55,519 nt of DNA from Dissophora ornata (Eukaryota; Mortierellomycota; Mortierellomycetes; Mortierellales; Mortierellaceae), in assembly GCA_025201705.1 (NCBI GenBank), contig MU616690.1, positions 1 through 55,519 of the forward strand, read 5' to 3'. The notes under the pieces were generated by a model. The model searched no databases, was not told where the DNA came from, and was given only the letters and a program-made list of their open reading frames with translations. The position numbers were made by a program, and so were the translations under genes. Below are positions 12,406 through 24,501 of the stretch, piece by piece. Within the stretch, counting starts at the first letter, position 1. The number at the start of each line of letters is the position of its first letter.

Positions 12406-12792
12406 GTTGCCGCCATTGCTACCGTTGTCATCCAACGGCCCCCCTGATGTATGTGTATGTGTCGTCCTGCGTCCATATGCCAAACAGGTTAGTGCAAACC
12501 AGAAGAGAAAAAAATATATTCAAATGTCTCAACAGTTGTGGCATAATCGGCATGGCACAATGGGCATGACCCTATTTTACAAATTACTGTATTTCTTTCT
12601 ATACATTTTATTATTATTATTAATTGCTAGATGGCGCACACACACTCTCTCTCTGATCTGCGCTTCGCTGCATTTGCAAAGAGCGGGCACAACGGATATA
12701 TTGCAGATAGCCCTGTCGCACCCTCAGACATACCGCCTCATCCTTTCCCATCCCGCCCCCCTCGTACCCTGCGTCGGCATCTGGAGAAACCG

Positions 12793-12800
12793 TATAAATA
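12793..12800 (+). promoter_or_regulatory. TATA-like box upstream of the rolling-stone-like gene
   Basis: The sequence TATAAATA lies about 320 bases before the ATG at 13121. A C/T tract (about 12832-12865) lies between them. The order TATA, pyrimidine tract, ATG is typical of fungal promoters. Assignment is by position only. Confidence 0.4.
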
Positions 12801-13120
12801 ATATCGCCGAGCAGCGCTAACCTCGCGCATTCTCTCTCTTTCTTTCTTTCTCTTCATCCACCCCTCTCAATTGCTTGCGGATTACTGTTGCTGGCTCATC
12901 GCTACTCCACTCAACCATCAGTCGCCGTGCACTGTTCTCGAGACACCCTCTTCATACAGCCTCTTCTTTGTCGAAACAAAACATTGCGCGCCTTTTTTTT
13001 CCTTTCCAGTGTGCTGATCTGAAATCAATTGACTACCTGCCTCCACCTTTATTCTCTGATCAATTTTTTTTTTCCCTTCTCACATCCTTCCTCGCAACAC
13101 CGGTTCAATCCTGTCGGATC

Positions 13121-15669
13121 ATGGCATTCGATAGCAGCAGTCCATATCCTGCTCCCCCTTCTTCTTTCTCCAATCAAGGCCAATCATCTCTGCAGTCCAA
13201 CAATGACATTTCCATCGCAATTGATCCTTCACAGACACCGACAAGAACACCTGCACATTCATTGACACACCAGCATCTTCAACAGCATCAAGAGCAACAC
13301 CAACACCGACAGCCACAACAGGCGTTGCAACCCATTTGCACAACATTCCCACCTTCAGCAAGGACCACCGCCTCTAATATCGGAGCACATACTCGCCATG
13401 CATCCGATGTTAGTTCCCCCGACACAGCAGGAACTCTGACGCCACAGAATTCATTGAGCGATAAGGGTCCGATACTAATTGCCGGCCAGTTTCGTGAACT
13501 TTGCGATTGCTGTAAAGAAACGACGGCGGCATTTGAACAGTCAGTATCGTCTACTACCACTATGCCGGAAGAACCACCACAGTCGAGACTTCAACCAGAT
13601 CTGCAGGAGGACCGTCTGCAGAGACACCCCTCCGGGATCCGAGGATCGCTTTATACCCGATTCTTTGGTTTGGAGAGACCAGAGACTCGGTCAAATGTGA
13701 TTGTTCAGTCGAGTTGGTTGTCGACAGGAGCGTTGTTTGGAGTCCGGTTCGTGCTGTTCTTGTATACGGCGACGGTGCTGATCACGGATATATGTATGAC
13801 AGAAAGGCCACGGTACGAGTTTTGTTACCTAACGCAGCTGTCCTACTTGGGCCTCACGTCGTATCTTGGAGTAAGTGTGCACATCTCTTTATCGTGAATA
13901 TAGATGAATATAAGATGTACTGGGAGGGTTGTATATACATTCATCCGTTGCATGGTTACGGGTCAACTGTTGCACAATTTCCACACATGGCTTTGACGGA
14001 GATGTTGGCCGGCTATTCTGTTTCCGCGTGGAGTTTACAAGGTCCATTTGTTCCAACTTGAACTTTGTTCGCTCGACAAAACAACGAAAGCAGTTGGTCG
14101 AGGGAGGGTTTTTTAGTTTATCTTCTCTATCTCTTTTCTTACTCAGCGTTTACGCCGCGCGTCATTATTTTATTTTACAGCTGCGCATGGTGCTCGCTTC
14201 ATCCATGCAAGAACGGGGGAAAAAAAAAAAAAAAGAGCGTGCACCCTTACGTATCTGGAAAAAGAAAAACCCCTCGTATCCATACTCACCTTGTGTTATT
14301 CTATCTTGTTTGCTGCGCTAGACGGTATCTTGGCACACGCTCAGTGAATGGCGCCGTGAGCGAGCACTTCATCGAGTGCAGAGGAACATGGATATGGCAC
14401 AAGCCGAGACCGGGACTCAAACATGGTTGAAGGCCGAGGACATCATGCAGAGGAAGACGACGATTGAGAGACAGCACTGGCTGCTGACCGACATGAACTT
14501 CTTCCTGTACCATACGATCTGCACCTTCCAGTAAGTCCATATTGTATACAACAGACTGCATTCGATGGCGCAACGACAACAAAAAAATGGGGGGCACAGA
14601 CTTGTTTGCCTCTGTTCTGCATTTGTTGACGTGGATGAGGTGTTGTGCGAGGTGGGACAGAACACACCGAAACAGGTTTCTGCCTCCGCTCTGCTGCGTA
14701 ATTGCTCTCAAACCTCACGACTGTGCGCGGAAAATCGATTTGGCGTCCATCGCACACACACGAGCGAACAACAAACACACAAACAAGCCCAGCACTAACG
14801 ATCCATTCTCTCCATCTCCCTCGTGCTTCAGCGTCATCGTCCCTATCCTCTATTGGGGATACCTCGGCTACGAGGGCGATGCCCACTCCATGGCCGTGGA
14901 AATCGCACCCGACGCCCTCTGGCGCAACTACTCCTTCCACAGCGGAGACCTCGCTATCGTCCTCATCGAGTTCCTCATCAACACCATGCCATTCATACCC
15001 TCCCACGCCGTCATCGTCTTTGTTGTCTGTCTCCTCTTCCTGGCCGAGGCACACATTGTCTATCATGTCGACGGCTTCTGGATCTATCCGTTTTTGGACA
15101 CCACCTCGGGACCCATCTGGATGGCAATGTACGTCGGCGTCGGCTTTGCCATCTTGTGCGCCTTCTTTTTGATGTACTTTTTGCACCGCGGCAGGAACTG
15201 GATCCGCACAAAGAGAGCACATCGCCACTTTGGCTCTTCTCAGCAGCACCAGCAACAAATTAACGGAACTCGTGTTGGTGCTGGAGAAGAGCGACGTGAA
15301 TCTGCAATCAATAGCCTGGCTACCTCTTCTGCGGACGATATGGAGTCGTATGAAGCTAAGGAAGCGAATGAGCCGGGCAGTTATAGCTATTACATCAATG
15401 GCGGTGCTATGGCCGTTGACCACCAGATGTTGGACATCCAGACGCAGAACAGGAAACGAAGCTGCAGTAACTGCAGTGAAGATAGCACGACTTCGACCCT
15501 AGTGGGGGCAGACGAGGGCATTCGCGCCAAAAGGGCGGCCGCCAGGAAACAGTCTTTCGTAGCCGACACAGCTCCAATCTCTCCAGGGACGGAGCAGCAA
15601 CTTGAGAAGGTGGAGGAAATGAATGAAAACGAGGGCGATAATGACGAAGGCGACGAGCATCATCCGTAG
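13121..15669 (+). CDS. Six-TM membrane protein, rolling stone / FAR-17a-AIG1-like
   Basis: Three exons (13121-13870, 14322-14530, 14832-15669) join in frame to 598 aa. The first ~190 residues are disordered, with Gln/His-rich runs, and precede the membrane part. Six hydrophobic segments are visible: two at the end of exon 1, one across the exon 2/3 junction (FFLYHTICTFHVIVPILYWG) and three in exon 3. After TM5 comes IYPFLD, which resembles the IYP-LDW signature of rolling-stone-type proteins. The C-terminal ~150 residues are cytosolic-like, Ser/Glu-rich and end in an acidic tail. The FAR-17a/AIG1 (ADTRP) family is the close alternative; members of that family hydrolyse fatty-acid esters of hydroxy fatty acids. 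I cannot place catalytic residues, so no activity is claimed. The first intron (451 nt) is longer than usual here. Confidence 0.65.
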
Positions 15670-15827
15670 AGCAGCGCGCAGAATGTACTACTATCATGCA
15701 TGTAGAATTGTAAATAACAACCTCATTGTACAATTAATCGCTTTATCAGAAAAAGGTCAGCAACGGCGCTCTGCTTGCGACATAGTTCATTATAGCTAGT
15801 TATTGAAGCTATCATCTTTTTTTTTTG

Positions 15828-18264
15828 TCACTTGCGGCCACCTTTCCGCCGGGAATGGTTCGTAGAAGGAGAAGACGACGAAGACCCCCCTGCCTGTGGC
15901 GCAACCACTCCGATTGTTCCATTCACCAGCTCGTTCTTCATCGGACTCGCCTCCACCTTTTGCTGTGTATCCAAATAAACCATCACATCCCTCACTTGCT
16001 CCTGCAACTCTTGGATCTCCGCCTCCTTCTCCTGTAACCTCACCTTGAAGTTGTCCTGGTTCGCTCTCAGCCCCATATTCATTTCTTTCTCCTCCTCATA
16101 CTGCTGTTCAAGTAGCTGCAGCCGCTCCTGCATCTTCTCCAGTCGCCTCTCCGCCGCTTTCTTCTCTTTCACCAACATTGGTACTTTCTCCTTCTCAAGC
16201 GCCTCTGTCATCAACGCCAGCTCCCGGTTCTTTTTATTCAGCATCGCAGCCTCCCTCTCCCACTCTTTGGCCTCCTTGTTGACCTCCGCAAGCTGTGCCG
16301 CCATGGCCGCCATCTGCGCATCGAAATACAGGCGTTGTGACTCGAGTTGTGATGTCAACAGGTATGTGTACTCAAGTCCGATTGCGTCCAATTTCTCCTG
16401 CCCGACCTGAACGGAATGCTGCGAGGGTAAGGTGCCATCCACGGCGCTAGGCAACTCGACCAACTTCCCGTCTGCCTTATTCTGGATCAGCCGATGCACG
16501 TACCCGTCTCCTGCATAATCCCACACCCGCTGAGTCTCGAGTTCCAGTGCATAGAGATGTGAAGTCTCATAGTAATGGTGGTACGCGTGTTTCTCCTGGT
16601 ACCGTCCGCAACCGATATGTCCGCAGATCAAGCAGATCCACAGATTCTCACTCGTCCCACAGAGAGCACAGACATTCTGATCCTCTGTAATTCCATCTGT
16701 ACTTGCAGTTAGTCCACCGGGCTGCAGAGCCGATTCGAGTCCATTCCTGCCATCGTTATTGTTGCTAGATATGGCCTTTTTGATGCTCTTTTGACTATAC
16801 CGACAAACAGGACAGCTGCCCTCGCCCCACTTGCTGAGACAGTGACAATGGAACGTATGCTGGCATAAAATGGTCAGCAGTCCTGTCACGGATGAATCCA
16901 TGCGCTCCAAACATACTGGGCAAGTTGGCAGCTCTGCCAATCCTGCAGAGTCGGTTGATAGCGCTGACAGCTGGTGAGCAAGTAGATCCGTTTGCGAGTC
17001 GTCAAGAGACGGTTCAGTTCCAGTTGAGTGCGGTGCAATCGCTGTGGCTGATGTTGTGGTCGTGGCGGCGGGTGTGGAGGGATGGTTATTTTGCAGAAAC
17101 GGATCGTCGTTGAGGAAGGGGAACGCGTAGGGCGGCATCGATCCTGCTCTGATCTCGATCGACTTTAGGTAGACCACATGACAAATCTCGGGCTATCAGA
17201 GAGCACATAAATTCAAGGGATGAGAATTTTCAACACATCTATCGCAGGGGACAACGCGTATGCAAAGACAGACAAAGAACTTGCAGAAAAAGAAAAGAAA
17301 AAGAAGCCATTTCGCCAAGCTTTACCTCAAGAGAGCTAAACGTTTTGCCATTGTACCGTCTATAAAACTCGGCCGTCGCCTCGCTCGTCCTAAACTTCAT
17401 CAGGACCATGAACCGATTCGGGACCGAATCCCGGACGATGCGAAAGTGCGATACATCCGCACGAACGGGTCCCACAAAGTTCAGAAAGTCTCCCGGTGAC
17501 ATATAACTCGGTACAGCCAGTACACAGACGGATGTTCCATGATCTGGATGGATAATCTGTGCCCCATCTCGATCTAACGCGCGATCAGTCGTCGCAGTAG
17601 GTTCTTCTTCCACGCCCGAATGAATATGGATATCGCCTGTCGTGATCTCATTAGTATCCTTGTATAGACGCAAAATCCCCTGCGTTGCCTCTGTTTCCTG
17701 GAATCCTGAACCTGCAGCTGATGTTAATGGTGGTGTGGATGAGGCCATCGCTGTGGAGGACGTTACCGCTGCGGCGACTGCGCTGACCATTTTCTTGCTC
17801 TTTTGGGCCCGATGTTTGGAAGGGCCGGTTCTATCCTTTGTCGAGGCTGCTGTAGATCCGTCTAGACACGCTACCTGGATGGGTCCGAACCTGTAATCTG
17901 GAGGATGTTGCGGAGTGATAGGCGAGGCTGGAGAAACGTCTCGGCTCGAGGACAAAATTGTGGTTGGAGTAGGAGAATGTAGAGATTGTCGAGTAGTTTT
18001 GGCAAATGCTATATGTTCAGTATCTAGGCGCAATGGCGGCTGTGGAAACGGTTCAAAGACTCTTCGAAGGCGGGCTGTCTGGGCTGCGATTGGCGGTGCC
18101 TGGACAGGAGCTTGAGTGGTGCTCTTTGAAGTCGACTGAGGGGACTGTGTCGACGGTGGCAGTGGTAGCGGTGCTTGCTGGAGCTGCTGTGCAGGGAGTG
18201 GTAGATGCGGGTATGTCGGGTTGTTGTTTGCGTAAAGATCCAGCTTAAGGTGGTAAAAGTACAT
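15828..18264 (-). CDS. ETP1: BRAP2/ETP1-type RING and ZnF-UBP ubiquitin ligase
   Basis: The protein is a homologue of human BRAP (IMP) and yeast Etp1. Two exons (18264-17326 and 17192-15828) are joined over a 133-nt intron, giving 767 aa. In order it has a disordered Pro/Gln/Thr N-terminus, then the BRAP2 RRM-like domain across the exon junction (VCVLAVPSYMSPGDFLNFVG to about residue 325). A RING finger follows (CPVCLERMD...CQHTFHCHCLSKW...CPVCR, about 404-444). Next is a UBP-type zinc finger (CALCG...WICLICGHIGCGRY...HAYHHY, about 486-550). The last segment is a long Glu/Lys-rich coiled coil (about 590-735). This domain order is diagnostic. It binds ubiquitin and, in animals, dampens Ras/MAPK signalling, while yeast Etp1 acts in the ethanol response. 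The acceptor is a clean TAG, restoring PEICHVVYLK. Confidence 0.94.
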
Positions 18265-18568
18265 TTTGCGTCGACATTGTCGAATGGAAAGAGTGGAGAG
18301 GAGAATGCATCGAATCCCCCATTTGATCAGAAAACCGCAGACTTTTATCAGTCACGCGGATCAAGTGGACCAGAAACACCAGAAACCCAATTTTGGTCAA
18401 AAACGCAGAGCAGCAAAAGGGGCAGCTTCCCCGAACGATGGAGAAGCGCGCCAACTAATCCGCTATGCTGCTCAGGATGCATGCTTTATTGGTACATATT
18501 ATCGGCGTAACTACGATCGACAGTGGGTAACGAAGCGTAACAAGAGTCGATCGGTGAGCCATGGTGAT

Positions 18569-19388
18569 CTATTCCTTCGACGATGATGCCGCTGCTCCTC
18601 TGCTTCCTGGGGCTGCTCCTTTGCTTCCTAGGGTTACTCCTGCGCCGCTTCCACTGGAGCATCCTCTGCATCCGCAATGTATGCACTCCACAACCTTGCC
18701 CTCCTCCAGCTTGCCGCGCGGTACCCTGCACACACATGTCGTGCCGAAATTTGTGTCCTTGGGCTGAATGCACCTCAAGCAGCAGACCTTTTCATATCCA
18801 GCCTAGAACCAAATGCGCAGTACGTAGACGTTCGATTAGTACGGCATCAATGATTAAAACCACTAGGCTAGGCCATTGTGAGTATCGTTGATCAGGCACG
18901 CCTGGTGTTGATGGCCATGACTAGTAATGGACGTGGCTATACCTTCTTCCATTTGGCAATCAAACTGCCGTCAGCGTATCCCTGCTTCAGCAGATATTCG
19001 TACAGCTCTTTTGAAATCGCTTTGCGCTTGTAGAACAGCTCATAGACATATCGAGATCGTTGATGGTGAAGTCTGAAAATTGGCCACAGCGCCTCTACTT
19101 TTCTCTTGCCCTCATGTGGGTCGTTCTCAGCTATTGTTGGACATGATACAAAAGGACTGAAAGGTTAAGACTCTGGGACGAGAGACACCACGCAAGAGTG
19201 AGGCCGTTGCAGAAGCTCGATGCATCCATGCCTGCAAGAGTCCATTGGTCTGCGATGCGAAAAAAAAAAAAAAGAAAAAAAGATCACTTGCCATCTTTCA
19301 TTTTTTGCTGGAATTCCCGGAGCGTGGGCTCAATCTCGTCGAAGCCCTCTGGGGCTCTCTTTGTCCGCGAGGATCTGATCTTTGGCAT
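18569..19388 (-). CDS. BUD31: BUD31 (G10) splicing factor
   Basis: Bud31 is a small spliceosomal protein of the NTC-related set that binds near U6 and the Prp8 core. The three exons are 19388-19292, 19130-18943 and 18802-18569, giving 172 aa. It begins [16 protein letters not shown], has the central [18 protein letters not shown] segment and ends with the zinc-binding cysteine clusters ([22 protein letters not shown]). The first intron starts with GCAAGT and not GT; the alternative GT four bases on creates a stop, so GC-AG is required to give the conserved [10 protein letters not shown] junction. About 27 extra residues follow the CRGC motif where most relatives end. They form an imperfect Gly-Ser-Lys/Arg-Gly-Ala-Ala duplication. 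The gene shares a 250-bp divergent promoter with MIC10. Confidence 0.94.
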
Positions 19389-19534
19389 TGTCGATTATAG
19401 GATGGGAGTGGTGTTTTGGCGATCGAAAGGTGGTGATGACAGGGAAGGAGCAACACAAGAAATCGACGAGGCGCATGCATTGAACCTGGACAAGAAGTGA
19501 CTGAACACAGCAAGTGCCAAGCCCCCTCACGACC

Positions 19535-19540
19535 CACGTG
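19535..19540. promoter_or_regulatory. CACGTG E-box between BUD31 and MIC10
   Basis: The palindrome CACGTG (followed by AC) lies in the 250-bp divergent promoter, about 100 bases before the MIC10 ATG and 150 before the BUD31 ATG. It is the core site for Cbf1/USF-type bHLH factors. The same 8-mer occurs upstream of CCT2 (24610-24617), and the core occurs upstream of SART3 (38166-38171). A 6-mer is expected about a dozen times by chance in this window, so function is inferred from position. Confidence 0.35.
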
Positions 19541-19638
19541 ACTTTCAATCACTCGTCCCAGGGCCGTTGCACCAAACACTCGGGATCATTCGAATGGGTG
19601 GAATCATTTTCACCGTTTAATCCCATCTACAAGCGCCC

Positions 19639-20143
19639 ATGTCTTCCAACAGCAACAACAAGGAGGCCAGCTTCCCCAGCGAGGAGATTCTCAGCCGCAA
19701 GGTAACAAACCACAGCGGTGTTCTCGACGTGTCTTATCGCGACAGCAGACCTGCGCAGAGGATAAGGGGGCGACATCACTGACCGAAACTACAAAACATT
19801 CTACTGCATCCAAATTCTCCAGTGGGATGAGTGCATCTCGAACGTGATTGTCAAGTCCGGCATCGGTCTCAGTGTCGGTGTCATTGCTTCCGCCCTTGTC
19901 TTCAAGAGTAAGTGACAGCAAGGACGCGTCATGTTGGCCATACCTGTGTTATCCATCATCATCCTGATCTGCGCTATTTCACTGATATGCCCGATCTCAC
20001 TGTCTATCACGGCCCATGTAGAGCGTTCGTGGCCCATCTCAGTGTCGACTGGTCTTGGCTTGGGATACGCTCTCTCACAATGCGAGCGCAACTTCAACCC
20101 GACCTTGGTACCTGTCGCCAAGTACGCCCAGGAGAAGAAGTAA
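19639..20143 (+). CDS. MIC10: MICOS complex subunit MIC10
   Basis: Mic10 bends the inner mitochondrial membrane at crista junctions. Three short exons (19639-19701, 19823-19907, 20022-20143) join in frame to 89 aa, the usual length. The exons are too short to stand out as open frames. The protein has WDECISNVIVKSGIGLSVG followed by the first TM. A second TM has STGLGLGYALS, and the end is KYAQEKK. The two glycine-rich GxGxG-type motifs needed for oligomerisation are present in both membrane segments. A positively charged loop (FKKRSWP) separates them. It is divergent from BUD31 and upstream of VAMP7. Confidence 0.93.
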
Positions 20144-20234
20144 TGGAAGAGGAGGCAGGAAACCAGACCGTGATGGCAACAGCGGGAGCCACTGCAGCCT
20201 ACAACAAAGCATCATGCATGCGAAAGCAGCAAGC

Positions 20235-20240
20235 AATAAA
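20235..20240 (+). terminator. AATAAA poly(A) signal for MIC10
   Basis: This is an exact consensus hexamer 92 bases after the MIC10 stop codon, within the 436-bp gap before VAMP7. Confidence 0.4.
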
Positions 20241-20472
20241 CAGCATCGCGCAATATAGAACAGTTGCCAGACTCTTGCTTGGTGCAGTAGTAATAGTCGA
20301 ACCTTTCTATGTAATGCCTGATCTGGTCGCGCAAAAGGGCGGTTTGCCGACATGAATGGGACGAGAGAACACTGCGTGGAATACATGTGCACTGTGCCCC
20401 GTCTGCCTGTCCCGACCCGTGAAATGCGTGGCTGATGGGCGCTGTGCCGACAAAAGCGACAGAACCACGGTT

Positions 20473-20519
20473 TACTCTCTCCCTCCCTCTCTCTCTCTCT
20501 CTCTCTCTCCCTCCCTCCC
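20473..20519. repeat. (CT)n tract, likely VAMP7 leader
   Basis: An almost pure CT/CCT run ends 60 bases before the VAMP7 ATG. It is a microsatellite, and by position also the pyrimidine tract of the VAMP7 promoter or 5' UTR. Confidence 0.75.
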
Positions 20520-20579
20520 GCTGTGTTCATTCCATTCATTCCCTTCTTCCACTCTTCCGCCCATCAGTCTTTTCACACA

Positions 20580-21983
20580 ATGAGCATTATATACGCCCTC
20601 GTCGCCAGAGAAAGCATCATCCTCGCCGAACACACCAACTCGTCCGGCAACTTCACTACAGGTAGACCATGTACACAGACCCGCAACAGCCATGTCCAAC
20701 CAACGCACCAAGTCACTCACACTCATACCCTGCCTTTTCATGCATCGAATACAACTTTTAGTCACCGAGGCTATTCTCGCAAAGATCCCTCCCAACAACT
20801 CGAAGCTCACCTATGCCTATGACAGGTACAGACACACCCCTGCCCACTGAGGGGCTATCCGTTCTGTTGGAGGACACAGGTCCCCAAGCCTGCATTTTCA
20901 CACTCTCCTTTTTGACATTTCTCGTCGCTAACAATCATTCAATCATTCCCGCACCTCCCCCCCCCTTTTTTTTTTCCCGGCAGATACCTCTTTCATTACA
21001 TTTGCGAGGATGGACTGACCTACATGTGCATGGCAGACGACAGCTTCGGTCGCAGGATTCCCTTTGCCTTCTTGCAGGATATCAAGGAGAAATTCTTGGC
21101 GCAGTATGGCCGGGAGAGAGCACTCAATTCCTTGGTGCCCTATGCCATGAACGAGTTTTCGAGGACTATTGCCAAGCAAATGGTATAAAAGACATTGCGC
21201 TCCTTTTCTGGCAATCATATCCGCCCTGGGGCGACATACAAGCCTGCAGACTCTGATCTGCTTATCTAATATGGTTATACAAATGTTTTGCTCCTCCCCT
21301 TTCCGTTGGTGTTCTAGGAGTACTTTTCGACAGACCCTGAAGCCGACAGGATCAAGCAGGTTCAGGGAGAGATTGACCAAGTCAAGGATGTCATGGTTCA
21401 CAACATCGGTGAGTAGAGTGCGTCCGACACGGGACCTGGAAAAAACCGTCAATGATTAGGGCCAAGTGACTTACGACTGACTCCCCCCCCTTTTTTTCAA
21501 TCTAAATCCTGGATCGTATAGAGCGCGTGCTGGAGCGTGGTGAGCGCATCGAGCTCCTTGTTGACAAGACCGACAACCTGAACCATCAGGCGTATGCCTT
21601 CAAGAAGAGGAGCACGGCACTCAAGGTAATATAAACGACCCTGACAAGGAAAAAGGCGCCACAAGGCGGCTCTGACCTGCCCCTTTTTGTTTGCACATTG
21701 GCATGTGCATCATCACTGACGTCTATCCTCTCTTTACTATTTCGCGCTCTCTGCACAACAACCACAGAGAGCCATGTGGTGGAAGAACACGAAGCTGATG
21801 ATCATTTTGACCCTCGTTGTCATTGTAAGTGGATATTCGGTCGTACTTGTGGCTGCAATGAATGCCATTTAAGGTATCCTCTTTAACACCATTGATTCTT
21901 CTCCATCAAAACAATAGTTCCTGATCTACCTCCTCATCTGCGCCGGCTGTGGATTCCCAACCTGGTCATCCTGCCGCGGTTAG
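20580..21983 (+). CDS. VAMP7: VAMP7-type longin R-SNARE
   Basis: This vesicle SNARE acts in fusion with late endosome or vacuole. Seven small exons (20580-20661, 20762-20825, 20984-21182, 21318-21408, 21522-21625, 21768-21824, 21918-21983) join in frame to 220 aa, the same length as human VAMP7. The longin domain runs from MSIIYALVARESIILAEH to about residue 120, with LTYMCMADDSFGRRIPFAFL inside. The R-SNARE coiled coil follows (about 125-185), with the zero-layer Arg in VLERGE. A C-terminal TM anchor (LMIILTLVVIFLIYLLIC) comes next, ending in a short Cys-containing tail. Yeast has the divergent Nyv1 in this role, whereas this copy is animal/plant-like. Two introns carry a run of C followed by a run of T before the acceptor. 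Confidence 0.94.
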
Positions 21984-22157
21984 ATCGAAGGACACAAGAC
22001 TTTTTTTCGACGCCTTTTTTTTTGACGTCAACGGCCAATGATACCCATAACCAGTTCAATTTCATTTGCGTTGACGTTGATGGTCAATATTGAGCCTTCT
22101 CGGCGATGGAAAGGCAGTAAATACTTTCTTGCTGTCTATCGCCATGCAATACCTGAT

Positions 22158-22163
22158 AATAAA
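22158..22163 (+). terminator. AATAAA poly(A) signal for VAMP7
   Basis: An exact hexamer lies 175 bases after the VAMP7 stop, in the 280-bp convergent gap with CCT2. Confidence 0.35.
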
Positions 22164-22263
22164 ACTTCCTTTTTTTTATATGTAATGCTGCAACTGAATT
22201 CTGTGTAGTACATTCATACTTCGTCCGCACAAAGCACTGCTTTCCCTATACTCTTGTTCTGCT

Positions 22264-24501
22264 TTAACCCTGTCGTTGCCTTGGTGCGCAACGAATAATG
22301 TCGTCAACTCTCAAAATCATCTCGGCAGCCTCCGAAGCACTCAATAGTACCTGACGCTTAAGCTTGAACGACTCCGTAATGCCCAACTCACGCATATCAC
22401 CGACAGTGCCCTGATCCATGTCCAAACCGTGGGTGCTGTTACCCTCGTAGTGCGAAGCTCTCAGCTTGGCAACGAGATCTGCGCTATCGTATCCACCATT
22501 GTCAGCCAGGATAGTTGGCATCTGACGGAGAGCACGCGAGAAGGCCTCGATGGCGGCTTGCTGCTTGCCAGCAGTCTTGGCAGCAACCTCATCCACAGCC
22601 TTCGACATCAACACCTCGGAGCAACCGCCTCCAAGAACTGTCCTGGGCTCCTGGGTCGTCTGTGAGAGAACACTGAGGGCATCGTGCAGAGATCGCTCGG
22701 ACTCATCCAAAAGCTGGTGGGTGGCTCCACGGAGGACGATCGTGCAAGCCTCACCAGCAGCAACACCTGAGAACTTGATCAACTATTTTTGAAAAAAACA
22801 ACACCTCCCGCATTAGTTCTGTTGCACAAGAATATAATTTCTTTTCTTGCAACACCGCAGCACAATTCACACGCTTACCCTGTCCTCTCCAATGATAACT
22901 TCCTCAATGACATCGCAGTGTCCGAGGCGAACCAACTCGGGGTGATCAAATGTCGAGGCAATCTCTCCTCCAGTGACCAAAGCCAGACGCTCAACACCAT
23001 CAAAGTCTGCATGTTCGATCGACATGATGCCAGCATCAGCAAAGAGCTGCTCGGGCCAGTTGTAAATCAGCTGTCTGTTGACAAAGCAGGTAATGCCATG
23101 GTCCTTGATCTTCTCGACCTTGGCCTTCATCTTTTCGCGCTCTGCACGCTCCAACTCCTCCAACTTGCCGGTTCCCTCGACGCGGATACGGGCGCCAAAG
23201 ATTTTGATCTTGTCAGTGTCCATGGCTATTCGTACAACAAAAAGATCAATGTACAAGGGTTAGTTTTTGAAAGATTACGATGCCCAAGGGCGGAAGACGT
23301 AGGGACAATTGTCGGGCGACTTACGGGTATTGGCGATCATGATGGTGGCATTCTCAATTCTCTTGGGCTGGTTGACACCAATCTTCTTATCCAGAATGAA
23401 GCCCTCATCCAAATAAGAGTCTGCAAGACGGCCTCCGACCTTCTTGATGAGCTGAATGTTCTCCAAGTTGGTGCTTCCCTTCAGTCTCAAGACAGCATCG
23501 ACAGCCAGCTTTGAGAAGTACTCCTTATCCTGCGACAGAACCTTGGAGCTCAGCGTAGTCCTTGCAATGTTGATGAGGTCCTTTCTGAAGACCTCGGGAT
23601 CCTTGCTGTGGTCAACAGCGGACGCCTCGAGGGCCTGGTAGGCAGCAGCGCTGGCAATCCGGTATCCCTCGATGATGGTCTGAGGATGAATCTTCTGGCT
23701 GACGAGCTTTTCGGCCTCGCGCAGCAACTCTGCAGCAAGAACACATACTGAGGTCGTGCCGTCGCCCACTTCATCGTCCTGGACTTTGGAAATGTTGACA
23801 AGCACCTTGGCAGCAGCGTTATCGAGAGCGATCGACTTCAAGATCGTGGCGCCGTCGTTCGTGACCATGACCTCTCCTGTGGAAGCAGACTGAAGAATCT
23901 TGTCCTGTTGGATTTTTCGATAAATGTCCATTGATTGTATTTGACGGTCAAGTGATAAATATGATGGAGAGATGGTATGCTTGTCAGTGTCTCGATGTCT
24001 TTGTATTCGCCAAATAAGCAACAAGCGCAAGGCAACATACCATTCCCTTGGGTCCAAGGGTGCTCTTGACCAAGTCACCGACGGCAATGGCGCCAATGAA
24101 TGATGACTAAGGAGGAGCGATTCATGAGATAAGGTGTTCGTGTTAGAAGACGAGCCTGATTGCAGCTAGCTTTTATTCAAGTACTGTGCATTGCATAGAG
24201 ATCGCTCTTACCAAACGAGCATTCTCAGCACGCTCCTCGGTTGCGTTATCCTGGAAAATCTGCACTGGAGCCAATGACTAGTGGTTGATGGAGGGCCACG
24301 GGATGACGGTTGCGAAAACGAATCAGTACTCATTTCAGTCATTCCTTTGTCCCTGAAAAGATCTGATCAGGTTGCGTTTGTTATTGCGCATGAGGGCACG
24401 GATTGAACGCATCTGTGCGCCTCTCATGATGCAGCACAACAGTCAGCGGTGCTGCGAGCTCCGGGGGATGATGACGACGCTGTCTGCAGTTTCATTACCA
24501 T
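22264..24501 (-). CDS. CCT2: TCP-1/CCT chaperonin subunit beta
   Basis: This is a subunit of the cytosolic CCT ring that folds actin and tubulin. Six coding exons (24501-24499, 24277-24212, 24106-24041, 23904-23325, 23225-22879, 22782-22264) give 526 aa, against about 535 in human. The first coding exon is only the ATG, split from the rest by a phase-0 intron beginning GTAATG. The next exon starts SLAPVQIF, which matches the family N-terminus. Class II chaperonin motifs are present: [17 protein letters not shown], the GDGTTS ATPase motif, [44 protein letters not shown] and the C-terminal ILRVDDII. The exon 4/5 junction gives ANTPMDTD. Every junction falls in frame and in conserved sequence. 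Confidence 0.95.

Larger units (their letters stand above)
10401..13120. other. Long intergenic region without a recognised gene
   Basis: About 2.7 kb separates the divergent 5-phosphatase and rolling-stone-like genes. The open frames here are short, lack an ATG or lack family signatures; the longest, at 11475-12038, opens with GTG. Visible elements are an AT-rich patch at about 11085-11105, a (CAG)8 repeat, a TATA-like box and a C/T tract before 13121. An undetected ncRNA or a multi-exon small gene cannot be excluded. Confidence 0.5.
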
